Below are positions 34,016-42,771 of a DNA stretch of 64,000 nucleotides, piece by piece. The notes below the pieces were generated by a model, which saw only the letters and a program-made list of their open reading frames with translations, searched no databases and was not told the DNA's origin. The DNA is from JANQHS01 sp965267505 (lineage in GTDB: Bacteria > Bacteroidota > Bacteroidia > Cytophagales > CCMP332): the NCBI GenBank assembly GCA_965267505.1, contig OZ254081.1, positions 2,170,001 to 2,234,000 on the forward strand. The letters run 5' to 3'. Both the position numbers and the translations under genes were made by a program. The number at the start of each line of letters is the position of its first letter. Within the stretch, counting starts at the first letter, position 1.

Positions 34016-36961
34016 TCAAACTTCGATGGACTTATAATCCAGGCGTTTCATGTAATCAACTTCTATACTGATTGCATCAAATTCTTCAACAACTTTTCCC
34101 TCTAACTGGTAAATACCCTTACCTCGAAAAGGATATTTTTTTGACACCGGTGGAAAATGAACGGTATCTATAAACTCTCCATCTTCATCCAGAAAGTTGC
34201 CAAAATGCATGTCTTGCCTTTGTGATGTAGTTGTTTTTTTAGCGGTAATAAGATACCCGTGTGTTCTGATTCTTTTGTTAAGATAGTTCGGGAACTCTTG
34301 TGCTTTTATGGAGTTGTCAGGCGAGGTGCTGAGCAATTGAAACGGACTGATCAAAGGAAAACCAAGCAGTTCCATTTGATCATAAATATCTTCGATCTTA
34401 TCATGCTCAACGGCCGGTAAGGAATAATTCTTGACTGGAGGATCAAAAAGAGCTGGTTTTGTGCTGCTCTTACCTTTATTACCCAATAGAAAATGAGCTC
34501 TCCAAAGTAGGTTCTTTTTGCTTTCACCCGTAAAGCGAAAAGCATCAATCCGAATTAATTGTGACAATTGTTCAAGGGATATACTTACCCTTTTGGTGTA
34601 TTGGTCCAAAGAGTGAAAGGGGCCATTTTTATCTCTTTCAGCAATCGTTTCCTTGATAACATGACTTTCCAGGTCTTTTATTAGATCCAGTCCCAGATAG
34701 ATCACTTTGCCTCGGATGATAGTACGCTTCTGACTTCTATTGATGCAGGGCGGCTCTATTACAGCACCCTGCATTCTGGCTTCATGAATATAGAATTCTT
34801 TGCTATAGAAGCCACCACCATTATTGATCACTGCCACCATGAATTCCAATGGGTAGTGAGATTTCAGGAATAAGCTTTGATAGCTTTCGATGGCATATGA
34901 AGCCGAGTGCCCTTTGGCAAAAGCGTAACCAGCAAAGCTTTCAATTTGTCGCCAGACGTCCTTACTTAGGTGCTGTGAGTATCCTTTTTCCTTGCAGTTC
35001 CTGAAAAATTTGGTTTTCACTTTCTGAAATTCTTCCCGGGAGCGATACTTTCCTGACATACCTCTTCTTAGCACGTCGGATTCCGCTAAGGTCAACCCAG
35101 CAAAATAATGAGCTACTTTGATCACATCTTCCTGATAGACCATGACACCATAAGTATCAGGCATGATTTCCAACAAAGTGGGATGGGCTTCTTTTCGTTT
35201 CTCTGGAACACGATACCTCAATATGTATTGCCTCATCATACCTGATTGGGCCACACCCGGCCGAATCACAGAACTCGCGGCCACCAGCGTCATATACTCT
35301 TTGGCTCTAAGCTTTGTCAATAACATTCGCATCGCAGGCGACTCTACGTAAAAGCAACCAATAGCCTTTGCTTTTTGTAAGTTGTTCTGGATCAGGGGGT
35401 CTTCAAAAAATGGTTTAGCATTGTGAATATCAATATCGGGAGACTCCGGCCTATTTTGTTTAATAATGACCAGAGCGTCTTTAATTTTTCCTAAACCTCG
35501 CTGCGCTAGTATGTCGAACTTATATAACCCGATATCCTCAGCCATGTGCATATCAAAGTGTGTAATGGGATAACCCTTAGGTGGCAAGGAAGTGGCTGTA
35601 AAGTAATGAATCGGTTTGTCAGAGATGAGGATGCCCCCAGCATGAATACTCAAATGACTGGGAAAATTTTGGAGCTTTAAACCGTAGTTTAAAATAACCA
35701 GGGAATGGTAATCAAACTGGCGGTCTTCCGGGTTCTTACCTGCATTTCTTTGCAATTTTTCAATCTCATGAGGAGGAATTCCGAATACTTTTCCAACTTC
35801 TCTGACGATCGATTTGGCCTGGAATGTACTGTGTGTAGCTAGTAGAGCTGTGTGTTTATACTTTTCGAATAAGTATCGGGTCACATCGTCTCTATCTGAA
35901 GATGAAAAATCAATGTCGAAATCAGGAGGATTCTTTCTAAAAAGATTGATAAATCGCTCAAAATAAAGATCCAGCTCAATTGGATCCACATCAGTAATCC
36001 TCAACAAATAGGCAATAATACTGTTCGCACCGCTTCCCCGGCCTACATAGTAATAGCCTTTGCTGCGGGCGTATTTTACCATATCCCAGCTGATCAAAAA
36101 ATAAGACATGAATCCCATTTTTTGAATGGTATACAATTCTGTCACGATGCGCCTTCGAATTTTGAATGAGGGGTTTTTTCCATAGCGATAGACCAAGCCC
36201 TCTAAGCAAAGCTGCCGGACCTTTTGATAGTCCTTTTTCGAGGAATTGGTCCAATTACGGAGGTTTTGCGATTGAGCTTTTGGAGCAAACTCAAAATCAA
36301 TTTGGCAGCTCTTTATCACATATTTTAAATTTTCCAGCATTGAGGGGAGTTCCTTATACGCATTGATCAACTCTTGCTTATTTAGAAAAATATCCTCCTG
36401 TTTTCCGGTATCAGAAGGCTCCAGTTTGCTGGCCAGTGTATTGAGTTCAATGGCTCTGAGTACACAATGGAGCTCATAGCTTTCCTGGCTTGGTAGGGTG
36501 AAAACTGGACAGGCAATGATTTTCTCTTGGGGGAGTGACTTTAAAACCCACTTTTTGGTTTCATAGGGCTTGATGGCGATGTACTCATACTCTTTAAGTG
36601 GTCTTTTGGGAATGTTATCGAGTGGAAAAAGAATGAAGCAATCCGATATCTCATCAATATCTGCTGGTATGGGAGTTTGGGTATGTAGATACTTTGATAA
36701 GTGACTATTGAGTTGATAAAACCCATTATTGTTTCGAGCAATACCTGTGAACTGCTGTTTTGCTCCATTTCTAAAATCGATTCCTATAATAGGCTTTATG
36801 CCTGCCTTCTTAGCCCTTCGAATAAAATCCAGACAGCCGGCAGTACTGTTAATATCAGTGAGTGCAAGGCTTTTATAACGATGTTTTTTGCCCCATTTAA
36901 CTAATTCTTTGATCGATAGCAGTCCATATTTAAAGCTGAAATAGGAATGGGTATTGAGCAT
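34016..36961 (-). CDS. DnaE2-like (error-prone) DNA polymerase III alpha subunit
   Basis: 981 aa from ATG 36961, whose A is the last base of the upstream dinB stop (TAATG), so translation is coupled; an earlier in-frame codon at 37015 would sit inside dinB. The N-terminal PHP domain starts NTHSYFSFKYGLLSIKELV. The palm contains GRGSGANSIIAYLL and the catalytic PDFDIDF pair, and later YQEDVIKVAHYFAG and GYAFAKGHSASYA. It is shorter than replicative DnaE (~1160 aa) and appears to lack the C-terminal tau-binding region, as in DnaE2/ImuC. Together with the Y-family enzyme it forms a translesion-synthesis cassette. Confidence 0.88.
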   Translation of the reverse strand: MLNTHSYFSFKYGLLSIKELVKWGKKHRYKSLALTDINSTAGCLDFIRRAKKAGIKPIIGIDFRNGAKQQFTGIARNNNGFYQLNSHLSKYLHTQTPIPADIDEISDCFILFPLDNIPKRPLKEYEYIAIKPYETKKWVLKSLPQEKIIACPVFTLPSQESYELHCVLRAIELNTLASKLEPSDTGKQEDIFLNKQELINAYKELPSMLENLKYVIKSCQIDFEFAPKAQSQNLRNWTNSSKKDYQKVRQLCLEGLVYRYGKNPSFKIRRRIVTELYTIQKMGFMSYFLISWDMVKYARSKGYYYVGRGSGANSIIAYLLRITDVDPIELDLYFERFINLFRKNPPDFDIDFSSSDRDDVTRYLFEKYKHTALLATHSTFQAKSIVREVGKVFGIPPHEIEKLQRNAGKNPEDRQFDYHSLVILNYGLKLQNFPSHLSIHAGGILISDKPIHYFTATSLPPKGYPITHFDMHMAEDIGLYKFDILAQRGLGKIKDALVIIKQNRPESPDIDIHNAKPFFEDPLIQNNLQKAKAIGCFYVESPAMRMLLTKLRAKEYMTLVAASSVIRPGVAQSGMMRQYILRYRVPEKRKEAHPTLLEIMPDTYGVMVYQEDVIKVAHYFAGLTLAESDVLRRGMSGKYRSREEFQKVKTKFFRNCKEKGYSQHLSKDVWRQIESFAGYAFAKGHSASYAIESYQSLFLKSHYPLEFMVAVINNGGGFYSKEFYIHEARMQGAVIEPPCINRSQKRTIIRGKVIYLGLDLIKDLESHVIKETIAERDKNGPFHSLDQYTKRVSISLEQLSQLIRIDAFRFTGESKKNLLWRAHFLLGNKGKSSTKPALFDPPVKNYSLPAVEHDKIEDIYDQMELLGFPLISPFQLLSTSPDNSIKAQEFPNYLNKRIRTHGYLITAKKTTTSQRQDMHFGNFLDEDGEFIDTVHFPPVSKKYPFRGKGIYQLEGKVVEEFDAISIEVDYMKRLDYKSIEV

Positions 36962-38169
36962 TACCGTCTTCGATTGGCCAGGAGTGGTGGAGGTTCTCCA
37001 GTGAAGGGATTCCAACGGGAGATGCTCTTTGCTCCCATGCCAGCTGCCAGCATTACGGAGCGATCGCCATACTTATCACGAATATGATCCATGGCATCGT
37101 ATAGGTTAAGCAGTTCTGTCTGACTATTAAATAAATCCATTTGATAGCGTCCATCCAGAATGTCACTGAGGCGAACACCGATCAGCCGTATGAGCAAGCG
37201 TTTATCGTATAAATTGTCAAAAAGCTCCAATGCCTTTGGGATCAAGGTATAATCTGCTGATGTATAAGGTATTTTGTGCTGAAGTGTATAGGTGTTAAAG
37301 TCTGAATAGCGGATCTTGACAGTAATACAAGCACACAGTTTCCGACCTCTTCTTAACTGGAAGGCCAGGTTTTCCGTCATAGCAATGAGCAGGGTCTTTA
37401 GCTTATCGATATCAATGGTGTCTCTGTCAAATGTTCGTTCGGTAGAAATGGATTTTCTTTCCGTATGCGGAACCACTATGGAGTGGTCAATACCATTGGC
37501 TTTTTTCCAAATCACTACGCCATTTTTTCCAAAGGCCCTTTCCATCAAATCGACGGGCATCTCCTGAATAGTTTGGATTTTACGCACACCAAGGCTGACC
37601 AACTTTTGATGGGTTTTACTGCCTACCATAGGAATCTTCTTGACGGATAACGGGGCAAGAAAAGTTTTTTCTTTTCCGTAATCGATCAATAATTGATTAT
37701 TGGGCTTGGCTTCACCCGTCGCGATTTTGGATACGGTTTTGTTTTCTGATAAACCAAATGAAATCGGCAGCCCTGTTTCATGAATGACTTTACTACGCAG
37801 TTCAGAAGCCATTTTGAAGCATCCAAAGAACTTATCCATTCCTGTGAGGTCAGCATAAAACTCATCGACAGATGTTTTCTCCAGTACAGGAACAGATTCT
37901 TGGATAATATCTGTCACTTCCTGCGAAGCTTTGGAATAATCCGCCGAATTTCCTTTCATAATGATGGCCTCAGGACAAAGTGCTTTGGCCATTTTGATCG
38001 GCATGGCAGAGTGAATACCAAATTGGCGGGCTTCGTAGCTGCATGAAGCCACTACTCCGCGATCGCTGGTACCTCCGATGAGGACGGGTTTATCGTTTAA
38101 TTTTGGATTTTTACGTCGCTCAACAGATACAAAAAACGTATCCAAGTCCAGGTGTAAGATCGAGTTCAA
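36961..38169 (-). CDS. dinB: Y-family DNA polymerase (DinB/Pol IV-like)
   Basis: 402 aa. The catalytic acidic residues are kept: ILHLDLDTFFVSVE (first Asp) and KTSVDEFYADL (Asp-Glu), so it should be an active polymerase, unlike ImuB proteins that have lost them. A putative sliding-clamp motif QMDLF lies near residue 345. The start is TTG at 38169, with a TAA three codons upstream in frame; it lies inside a palindromic element, so repression could act directly at the start. It is coupled to the DnaE2-like gene through TAATG. No imuA gene is adjacent. Confidence 0.88.
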   Translation of the reverse strand: MNSILHLDLDTFFVSVERRKNPKLNDKPVLIGGTSDRGVVASCSYEARQFGIHSAMPIKMAKALCPEAIIMKGNSADYSKASQEVTDIIQESVPVLEKTSVDEFYADLTGMDKFFGCFKMASELRSKVIHETGLPISFGLSENKTVSKIATGEAKPNNQLLIDYGKEKTFLAPLSVKKIPMVGSKTHQKLVSLGVRKIQTIQEMPVDLMERAFGKNGVVIWKKANGIDHSIVVPHTERKSISTERTFDRDTIDIDKLKTLLIAMTENLAFQLRRGRKLCACITVKIRYSDFNTYTLQHKIPYTSADYTLIPKALELFDNLYDKRLLIRLIGVRLSDILDGRYQMDLFNSQTELLNLYDAMDHIRDKYGDRSVMLAAGMGAKSISRWNPFTGEPPPLLANRRR

Positions 38170-38207
38170 TACTAATTATTTTAGTAACTACTAAATTGGT
38201 TAGTATT
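38168..38207. promoter_or_regulatory. Nested palindromic operator over the dinB start
   Basis: Four half sites of the type TACTAA/TTAGTA lie in 40 bases. The outer pair AATACTAA (38168-38175) and TTAGTATT (38200-38207) flank a core TTTAGTAACTACTAAA (38180-38195) with perfect seven-base arms. The outer half covers the dinB start codon. This is the arrangement of a repressor operator, perhaps for damage control of the polymerase cassette. Confidence 0.65.
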
Positions 38208-38357
38208 CTCGAATTTTACTCAATAGCATTAAAAAATGTATGTCACTTTGGGTTTTTGGAAAGTAAAAGCCCTGTTTTTAACTCAACTCCTTTCAGAACA
38301 AAAGTTCAGAGATTCAATTTTGGTATGCCTGCTATTCGTTTAAGGATATTCAAGAAG

Positions 38358-39500
38358 CTATATAGCTACCTGATTTTCAGCGTTCTGTCTCATTTTATAT
38401 TCTTTGGGAGTCATTCCTTCCTTTTCTTTAAAAACCCTGTGAAATGTTGATTTGGATCCAAACCCGCATTCCATGGCAATGCCTACCAGATCATATTTGG
38501 CAAATTCCTTGTCAGCCATCAGGTGCTTTATCTCATCTATTCTCAACTGATTGACAAAATCTTTGAAAGTGACTTTTCGTGTGAGCTGAAGATATTCAGC
38601 CAGTTCATTTCTCGTGATCTTAAGGATCGATGCACAGGAATCAATGGTCAGATCAGGATTTTTGTAGGCTTTGTTTTCATAAAAAACCCTTTTTATCTCT
38701 ATATCCAGCTTCTCACGATTTTTAAGGATGCTTTCCTTGATCATAGTTTGCTTCGGTAGAAGATATTTTTTGAGATAGGGGAGTTCAATTGCCGAGTATA
38801 TGAAGACGAAATATCCAAGAATGTGGATGTAGGTATGTGAGGAATAGTAACCTAATTGCACCAAATATTCAACGCCAACCACATCCGGCCAATACAAACT
38901 TTCCGGAAACAGATCATACTTGCTCAACCCAAAAAGTATATCCCAAATAGGAATTTGCAACAGGAAAAAATAGAGCGAATAGAAAAGAACTCTGACCCTT
39001 AAATATGCTTTCCTGATCAATACCCTGCTAGTCCGACGAATGAGTTCTTTTCTGGTGATCAGAAAGTAATACCAGAATATGATCAAAGCCCAAAGCGAGA
39101 AGCCGGTTGAGATAAAGAGATCCCAGTCTCGGGGAATATATTGGACCATAAAGTGCCGCATCACAATCAATGTCATGTAATAAATCCCAGGGATCAATAG
39201 GTGCGGCAGTAGTTTCTTTCCGTCGAAGCTGTTTCCTAGTGTCTGGTAATAAAAAAGTAAAATCGATCCGACGAAAATGGGTTTACCAGGACCTATCAAT
39301 AGAAATAATGGGAGGCTGTGTTCCCAACTACCGACAAAAACATGTTTGAAGAACCAAAGGCCATGTATGAGACATAGGATAGACAGCCACACTTTTGTCA
39401 CATTCACGCGGGCGATCCAATACAGTATGGCTACTGCGATGAGTTGCGTCCCAAGCAACAGTTGAATGCCTCTCAGTAAACTGTCCAGATCCGAATTCAC
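38358..39500 (-). CDS. Membrane-anchored AraC-family transcriptional regulator
   Basis: 380 aa. Residues ~10-245 contain about seven hydrophobic segments; the last ~100 residues form an AraC DNA-binding domain (TIDSCASILKITRNELAEYL, then IAMECGFGSKSTFHRVFK and GMTPKEYK). This layout of a membrane sensor fused to an AraC domain is common in Bacteroidota and implies regulation from the membrane by an unknown signal. The start is GTG: an in-frame TAA lies six codons upstream and no ATG is available. An 9-4-9 inverted repeat 23 bases upstream of the start could be its operator. The CPBP protease gene is divergent. Confidence 0.87.
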   Translation of the reverse strand: MNSDLDSLLRGIQLLLGTQLIAVAILYWIARVNVTKVWLSILCLIHGLWFFKHVFVGSWEHSLPLFLLIGPGKPIFVGSILLFYYQTLGNSFDGKKLLPHLLIPGIYYMTLIVMRHFMVQYIPRDWDLFISTGFSLWALIIFWYYFLITRKELIRRTSRVLIRKAYLRVRVLFYSLYFFLLQIPIWDILFGLSKYDLFPESLYWPDVVGVEYLVQLGYYSSHTYIHILGYFVFIYSAIELPYLKKYLLPKQTMIKESILKNREKLDIEIKRVFYENKAYKNPDLTIDSCASILKITRNELAEYLQLTRKVTFKDFVNQLRIDEIKHLMADKEFAKYDLVGIAMECGFGSKSTFHRVFKEKEGMTPKEYKMRQNAENQVAI

Positions 39501-39522
39501 CTCTTCAAGGATACTTTATTAA

Positions 39523-39544
39523 GTGTCAAAACGATTTTTGACAC
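39523..39544. promoter_or_regulatory. Inverted repeat between the AraC regulator and CPBP genes
   Basis: GTGTCAAAA and TTTTGACAC are perfect nine-base arms around CGAT. The element lies in the divergent intergenic region, 23 bases from the regulator start and ~130 bases from the CPBP start, so it could control one or both. Confidence 0.55.
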
Positions 39545-39672
39545 CAAGTTAGGAAGAAAGCATGGCCTTCTTCATTGGCTGATTTGCGTCCTTTAACATG
39601 TTTTTTAGACGACTGTGATTTCCTTAGCCGAGGGAGTTGCAGTATGGTCAAGGAACTCAAATTCCAAAAAAT

Positions 39673-40395
39673 ATGCTACAACACATTACTCCCTCACTGC
39701 TCGCTCTGGTTCTTGCTCTACCCCTGGTACTCTTTTTTAAAAAGGACAAAGTCGATACAATACGGGTTTTGGTACTCCTTGCGATTTATCAGTTGGTCTA
39801 CGTACTCCTAATCTTTTTGCCAATTCAGTATTCCGCATTCTGGATTCCCGGGAGTTCGATGAATTGGTCAGGCAAGTTACTCGCCACGGCCTTTTCAATA
39901 GGGTTTTATGTGTTCTGTAAAAGAGATCTCAGGGATTTTGATTTCATCAAATCAGGTCCTGATTGGACTTCATTCAGAAGGGTCATTTTGGTTGGAGGGA
40001 TCACGTTGATTGCTATGTGCTTGCTCACTTTTGCTTTTTCCCAGAGCAAGGTTTTGGACATTGAGAAACTTCTTTACCAAGCTACTATGCCAGGTATCGA
40101 TGAGGAATTATGGAGAGCTTTGATGTTGATGCTCCTTCTTCCATTGATGAAGCAAAGGCATTTTCGGTTTGGGCATCCTGCGGTCTGGTTTACCACCATC
40201 ATTTTTGCATTGGGGCACTCCTTCTATTTTGAAAACTGGAACATGGGTTTCGCCGCTGACGCATTTATCATTACTGGTATACTTGGCTATATACTTGGTT
40301 GGGTTATGGTGAGGAGCCAAAGCATACTTTTCGCACTGATACTTCATAATCTCATCAACTTGTCCACCAACCTTTTGGAAATGTTGTTTCTGTAA
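39673..40395 (+). CDS. CPBP family intramembrane metalloprotease
   Basis: 240 aa from ATG 39673 (an in-frame TTG at 39637 would add 12 polar residues). About seven membrane segments. The CPBP/CAAX-protease motifs are visible: E-E-x-x-R in GIDEELWRA, F-x-x-x-H in FALGHSFYF and H-N-x-x-N in LILHNLINL. Such proteases cleave prenylated proteins or anti-sigma factors, or give immunity to bacteriocins; the target here is unknown. It is divergent from the AraC regulator and followed by an attC-like repeat. Confidence 0.8.
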   Translation: MLQHITPSLLALVLALPLVLFFKKDKVDTIRVLVLLAIYQLVYVLLIFLPIQYSAFWIPGSSMNWSGKLLATAFSIGFYVFCKRDLRDFDFIKSGPDWTSFRRVILVGGITLIAMCLLTFAFSQSKVLDIEKLLYQATMPGIDEELWRALMLMLLLPLMKQRHFRFGHPAVWFTTIIFALGHSFYFENWNMGFAADAFIITGILGYILGWVMVRSQSILFALILHNLINLSTNLLEMLFL

Positions 40396-40442
40396 TCCTT
40401 AAAATGGGTTGCCGATCTGTACTAAAGGGAAGAAACATTTTT

Positions 40443-40493
40443 GGATAACGGGGTATTTGATGCGCTGGGAGCAAAGCGAGAAACCCGTTAGCC
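40443..40493. repeat. Imperfect long inverted repeat, attC-like
   Basis: GGATAACGGG (40443-40452) and CCCGTTAGCC (40484-40493) pair at nine of ten positions and enclose a spacer with a second short arm pair CGCT / AGCG. The outer ends with AAC and GTTAG recall the core sites of integron attC elements, but the right core does not fully fit the GTTRRRY rule. No T run follows, so a simple terminator is less likely. Confidence 0.45.
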
Positions 40494-40502
40494 GCAGTAC
40501 TT

Positions 40503-40742
40503 TCAAGTGAGTTCTTCCGGTTTTTTCTCCGAATTCCGTGATTCAGGTAAAATCACACAGTCCATATGATATATTTGTTTGGCTAAAAGTCTTACCCATT
40601 GCTCTAAATAGTTGTTTTTTACTATCTGAGCATCTCTCTCGGACAAGGAATTATCAAAGAAAAGTTGGTTTGTATCTTTTACTGAGAATTCAACTTGGAA
40701 ATACCTCAATAAGACCACCTGAATTTTTGAAGAAAAGAGCAA
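40503..40742 (-). CDS. Possible small protein or gene fragment (about 79 aa)
   Basis: Minus-strand ORF with protein-like composition in its second half (NSLSERDAQIVKNNYLEQWV). The start is not settled: the first codon used here is TTG and the frame stays open further upstream, so this may be the tail of an older gene. It fills the gap between the CPBP and DUF6157 genes. I do not recognise it. The remaining bases of the 421-base gap hold the attC-like repeat and a short hairpin (GTTGTC / GGCAAC at 40776-40790). Confidence 0.3.
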   Translation of the reverse strand: MLFSSKIQVVLLRYFQVEFSVKDTNQLFFDNSLSERDAQIVKNNYLEQWVRLLAKQIYHMDCVILPESRNSEKKPEELT

Positions 40743-40816
40743 AAGTGGCCAAAAATCGCTTTTGAGAGATATGAGGTTGTCGCCGGCAACTCTACATTTG
40801 ACAATTAAGCTTTGTT

Positions 40817-41236
40817 ATGAAAACCCATACAACCAATTACGTCAACACCTTTATTGAAATTGCCGAGGATTCTCCAACTGAAGTAGGCATGGTACCACCG
40901 GTAAAAGAGGACAAAAAAATTATCGCCAACTATCAGTTTGATATGCTCTATGACCATCCTTACAAATTCACCTCAGACGATGTTTTTTTTAAAGTTCATG
41001 CTATTAGAAATGAGATACCTGAAGGTGAATGGAATGAGGCAAGAGACATATTTTTTTCTAAGGGGCAGGCTTGCTTCAGATCATCTCCCTTGACAAAGAG
41101 ATTTGGTTGGGGAATACATAGTGATGAAAATGGTCGGGTAGCTATGTATGCTGCTGGTTCTAAAGAATATCAGCAATTTCAAAAGGATGAGTCCATCAAG
41201 AAAGTGAAGGCAATGGCTTCTAGCCGGAGGAAATAA
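40817..41236 (+). CDS. DUF6157 family protein
   Basis: 139 aa. The protein starts THTTNYVNTFIEIAEDSP and contains VPPVKEDKKIIANYQFDML, PYKFTSDDVFF and QACFRSSPLTKRFGWGIHSD, which fit the DUF6157 family as I remember it. No signal peptide or membrane segment. Function unknown. It stands alone after the repeat-bearing region and may be a horizontally moving single-gene unit. Confidence 0.75.
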   Translation: MKTHTTNYVNTFIEIAEDSPTEVGMVPPVKEDKKIIANYQFDMLYDHPYKFTSDDVFFKVHAIRNEIPEGEWNEARDIFFSKGQACFRSSPLTKRFGWGIHSDENGRVAMYAAGSKEYQQFQKDESIKKVKAMASSRRK

Positions 41237-41244
41237 TTGATCAA

Positions 41245-41391
41245 ATGCAAATAGCTCCAATTAGAATAGAGACCTGTTTAGAATGGAGTCAATGGGAAAG
41301 ACTTGGAAAAAATGAGAAAGAAAACACCCAAGAGAGCAACCTTAAACCGGAATTCCCAGTTTTTAGCAAAATTTCCCATTTACTTCCTTAA
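41245..41391 (+). CDS. Possible small ORF (48 aa) after the DUF6157 gene
   Basis: ATG at 41245, eight bases after the DUF6157 stop, runs to TAA at 41389-41391. It is rich in Glu, Lys and Asn (ERLGKNEKENTQESN) and overlaps the convergent rlmD end by 12 bases, like real genes here. No recognisable domain; it may be chance. Confidence 0.25.
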   Translation: MQIAPIRIETCLEWSQWERLGKNEKENTQESNLKPEFPVFSKISHLLP

Positions 41392-42771
41392 CTCCAGTAA
41401 AACCGCGCATTCCACGTGGTGGGTATGGGGAAACATATCAAAGGATTGCGAAAACTCCACATTATACTTTCTCTTCAGCTCCTTAAGATCTCTTGCCTGA
41501 GTGCTTGGTTTACAGCTAACATAGATGATCCTTTCTGGCTCAAGTTCTAAAAGACCCTGTACCACATCAGTATGCAATCCTTCTCTTGGCGGATCCAGAA
41601 TCACAAGGTCTGGCTTTTTGCTAAGAATCTTATTCTGGCCCTTGAAAATCTCTTTGCTGTCCGAATGGATGAATTTGGCATTTTTAATTGAGTTTAGGGC
41701 TGCGTTATTTTTTGCGTCGATAACTGCCCTCTCCACCGTTTCAATACCGATAACCTCCTTGCAATTTTTGGCTATGTATAAGCCAATCGACCCCACTCCG
41801 CAATAAAGATCCCAGACAAGCTCTTCTCCCTGAAGACCAGCTAGTTCATCCACTTTATCGTAAATGTTCTTTGCCTGTTCAAAATTTGTTTGGAAGAATG
41901 ATTTTGCTCCGATCTTGAACTTAATATGACCCAGAGTTTCAAGAATATGATCAGGTCCAAACCCTGGTTGTATCTCAAGGTCATAAATCGAGTCATTTTT
42001 TTTCTTGTTGATCGCATATTGGAATGAAATAACCTCTGGAAATCTTTCATTAAGCTCCTGGGAAAATTGGGCGATTAGTTTTTTATTCTCCTCTGTGACC
42101 TGAAGTAAAACCATCCACTGGTTTTGCGAGGTGTTTCGCATCATAAGGGTTCTCCAATATCCACTATGATTCCTCTGGTTGTAAAATGCCTTTCCTGATC
42201 CTATCGCAAATTCCTTAACCCAATTCCGAATCTGATTTCCCAAATCGTCTTGAAGGTGGCAGGTTTTTAAGTCCAAAATTTTATCGAATCTTCCGGGAAG
42301 GTGAAATCCCAAGCCACTTCTTTGAAGCTTATGGCCAGAGTCAATTTCGCTTTGATCTAACCATCTTGAATCTGAGAAGCTGAATTCCATTTTGTTCCGG
42401 TAATTGACCTGAAGAGGGGAAGGCTGAATGGGTTTGATGGTTTTGACATTGACTTCGCCAATTCTTTCAAGCTGGTCCTTGACTTGTTGATCTTTAAACT
42501 TTAGTTGCTCCTTGTAGGGGACATGTTGCCATTGACAGCCACCACACAGTCCAAAATGATCGCAAAAGGGACGAGTTCTTACATCTCCGAATTTCCTGTA
42601 TTTAGTGACCCTTCCTAAAAGGTATGATTTCTTTTTTCTTACAATCCTAAGATCTACTACATCTCCAGGTGCCGTATACGGCGCAAAAAAGGCTTTTCCA
42701 TCCACTTTGCCTATGCCATTACCCTCGGCCGCAAAGTCGATTATTTCGAGGTTTTTGATTTCTTTTTTCAC
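41380..42771 (-). CDS. rlmD: 23S rRNA (uracil-C5)-methyltransferase, RlmD/RumA type
   Basis: 463 aa. An N-terminal TRAM domain (AAEGNGIGKVDGKAFFAPYT) is followed by the 4Fe-4S cysteines CDHFGLCGGCQWQHV, then the SAM-binding LYCGVGSIGLYIA, the VILDPPREGLH motif and the catalytic cysteine in YVSCKPSTQARDL. It methylates uridine in 23S rRNA (or tRNA, if TrmA-like). The start is GTG at 42771. Confidence 0.88.
   Translation of the reverse strand: MKKEIKNLEIIDFAAEGNGIGKVDGKAFFAPYTAPGDVVDLRIVRKKKSYLLGRVTKYRKFGDVRTRPFCDHFGLCGGCQWQHVPYKEQLKFKDQQVKDQLERIGEVNVKTIKPIQPSPLQVNYRNKMEFSFSDSRWLDQSEIDSGHKLQRSGLGFHLPGRFDKILDLKTCHLQDDLGNQIRNWVKEFAIGSGKAFYNQRNHSGYWRTLMMRNTSQNQWMVLLQVTEENKKLIAQFSQELNERFPEVISFQYAINKKKNDSIYDLEIQPGFGPDHILETLGHIKFKIGAKSFFQTNFEQAKNIYDKVDELAGLQGEELVWDLYCGVGSIGLYIAKNCKEVIGIETVERAVIDAKNNAALNSIKNAKFIHSDSKEIFKGQNKILSKKPDLVILDPPREGLHTDVVQGLLELEPERIIYVSCKPSTQARDLKELKRKYNVEFSQSFDMFPHTHHVECAVLLELRK

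Noticed and set aside
40443..40493. Calling the inverted repeat a true integron attC site
   Set aside because: The right core does not obey GTTRRRY and no integrase or array is visible, so it is reported only as attC-like.
40538..40765. A 75-residue plus-strand ORF in the CPBP-DUF6157 gap
   Set aside because: Composition is less protein-like than that of the opposite strand and no start context supports it.
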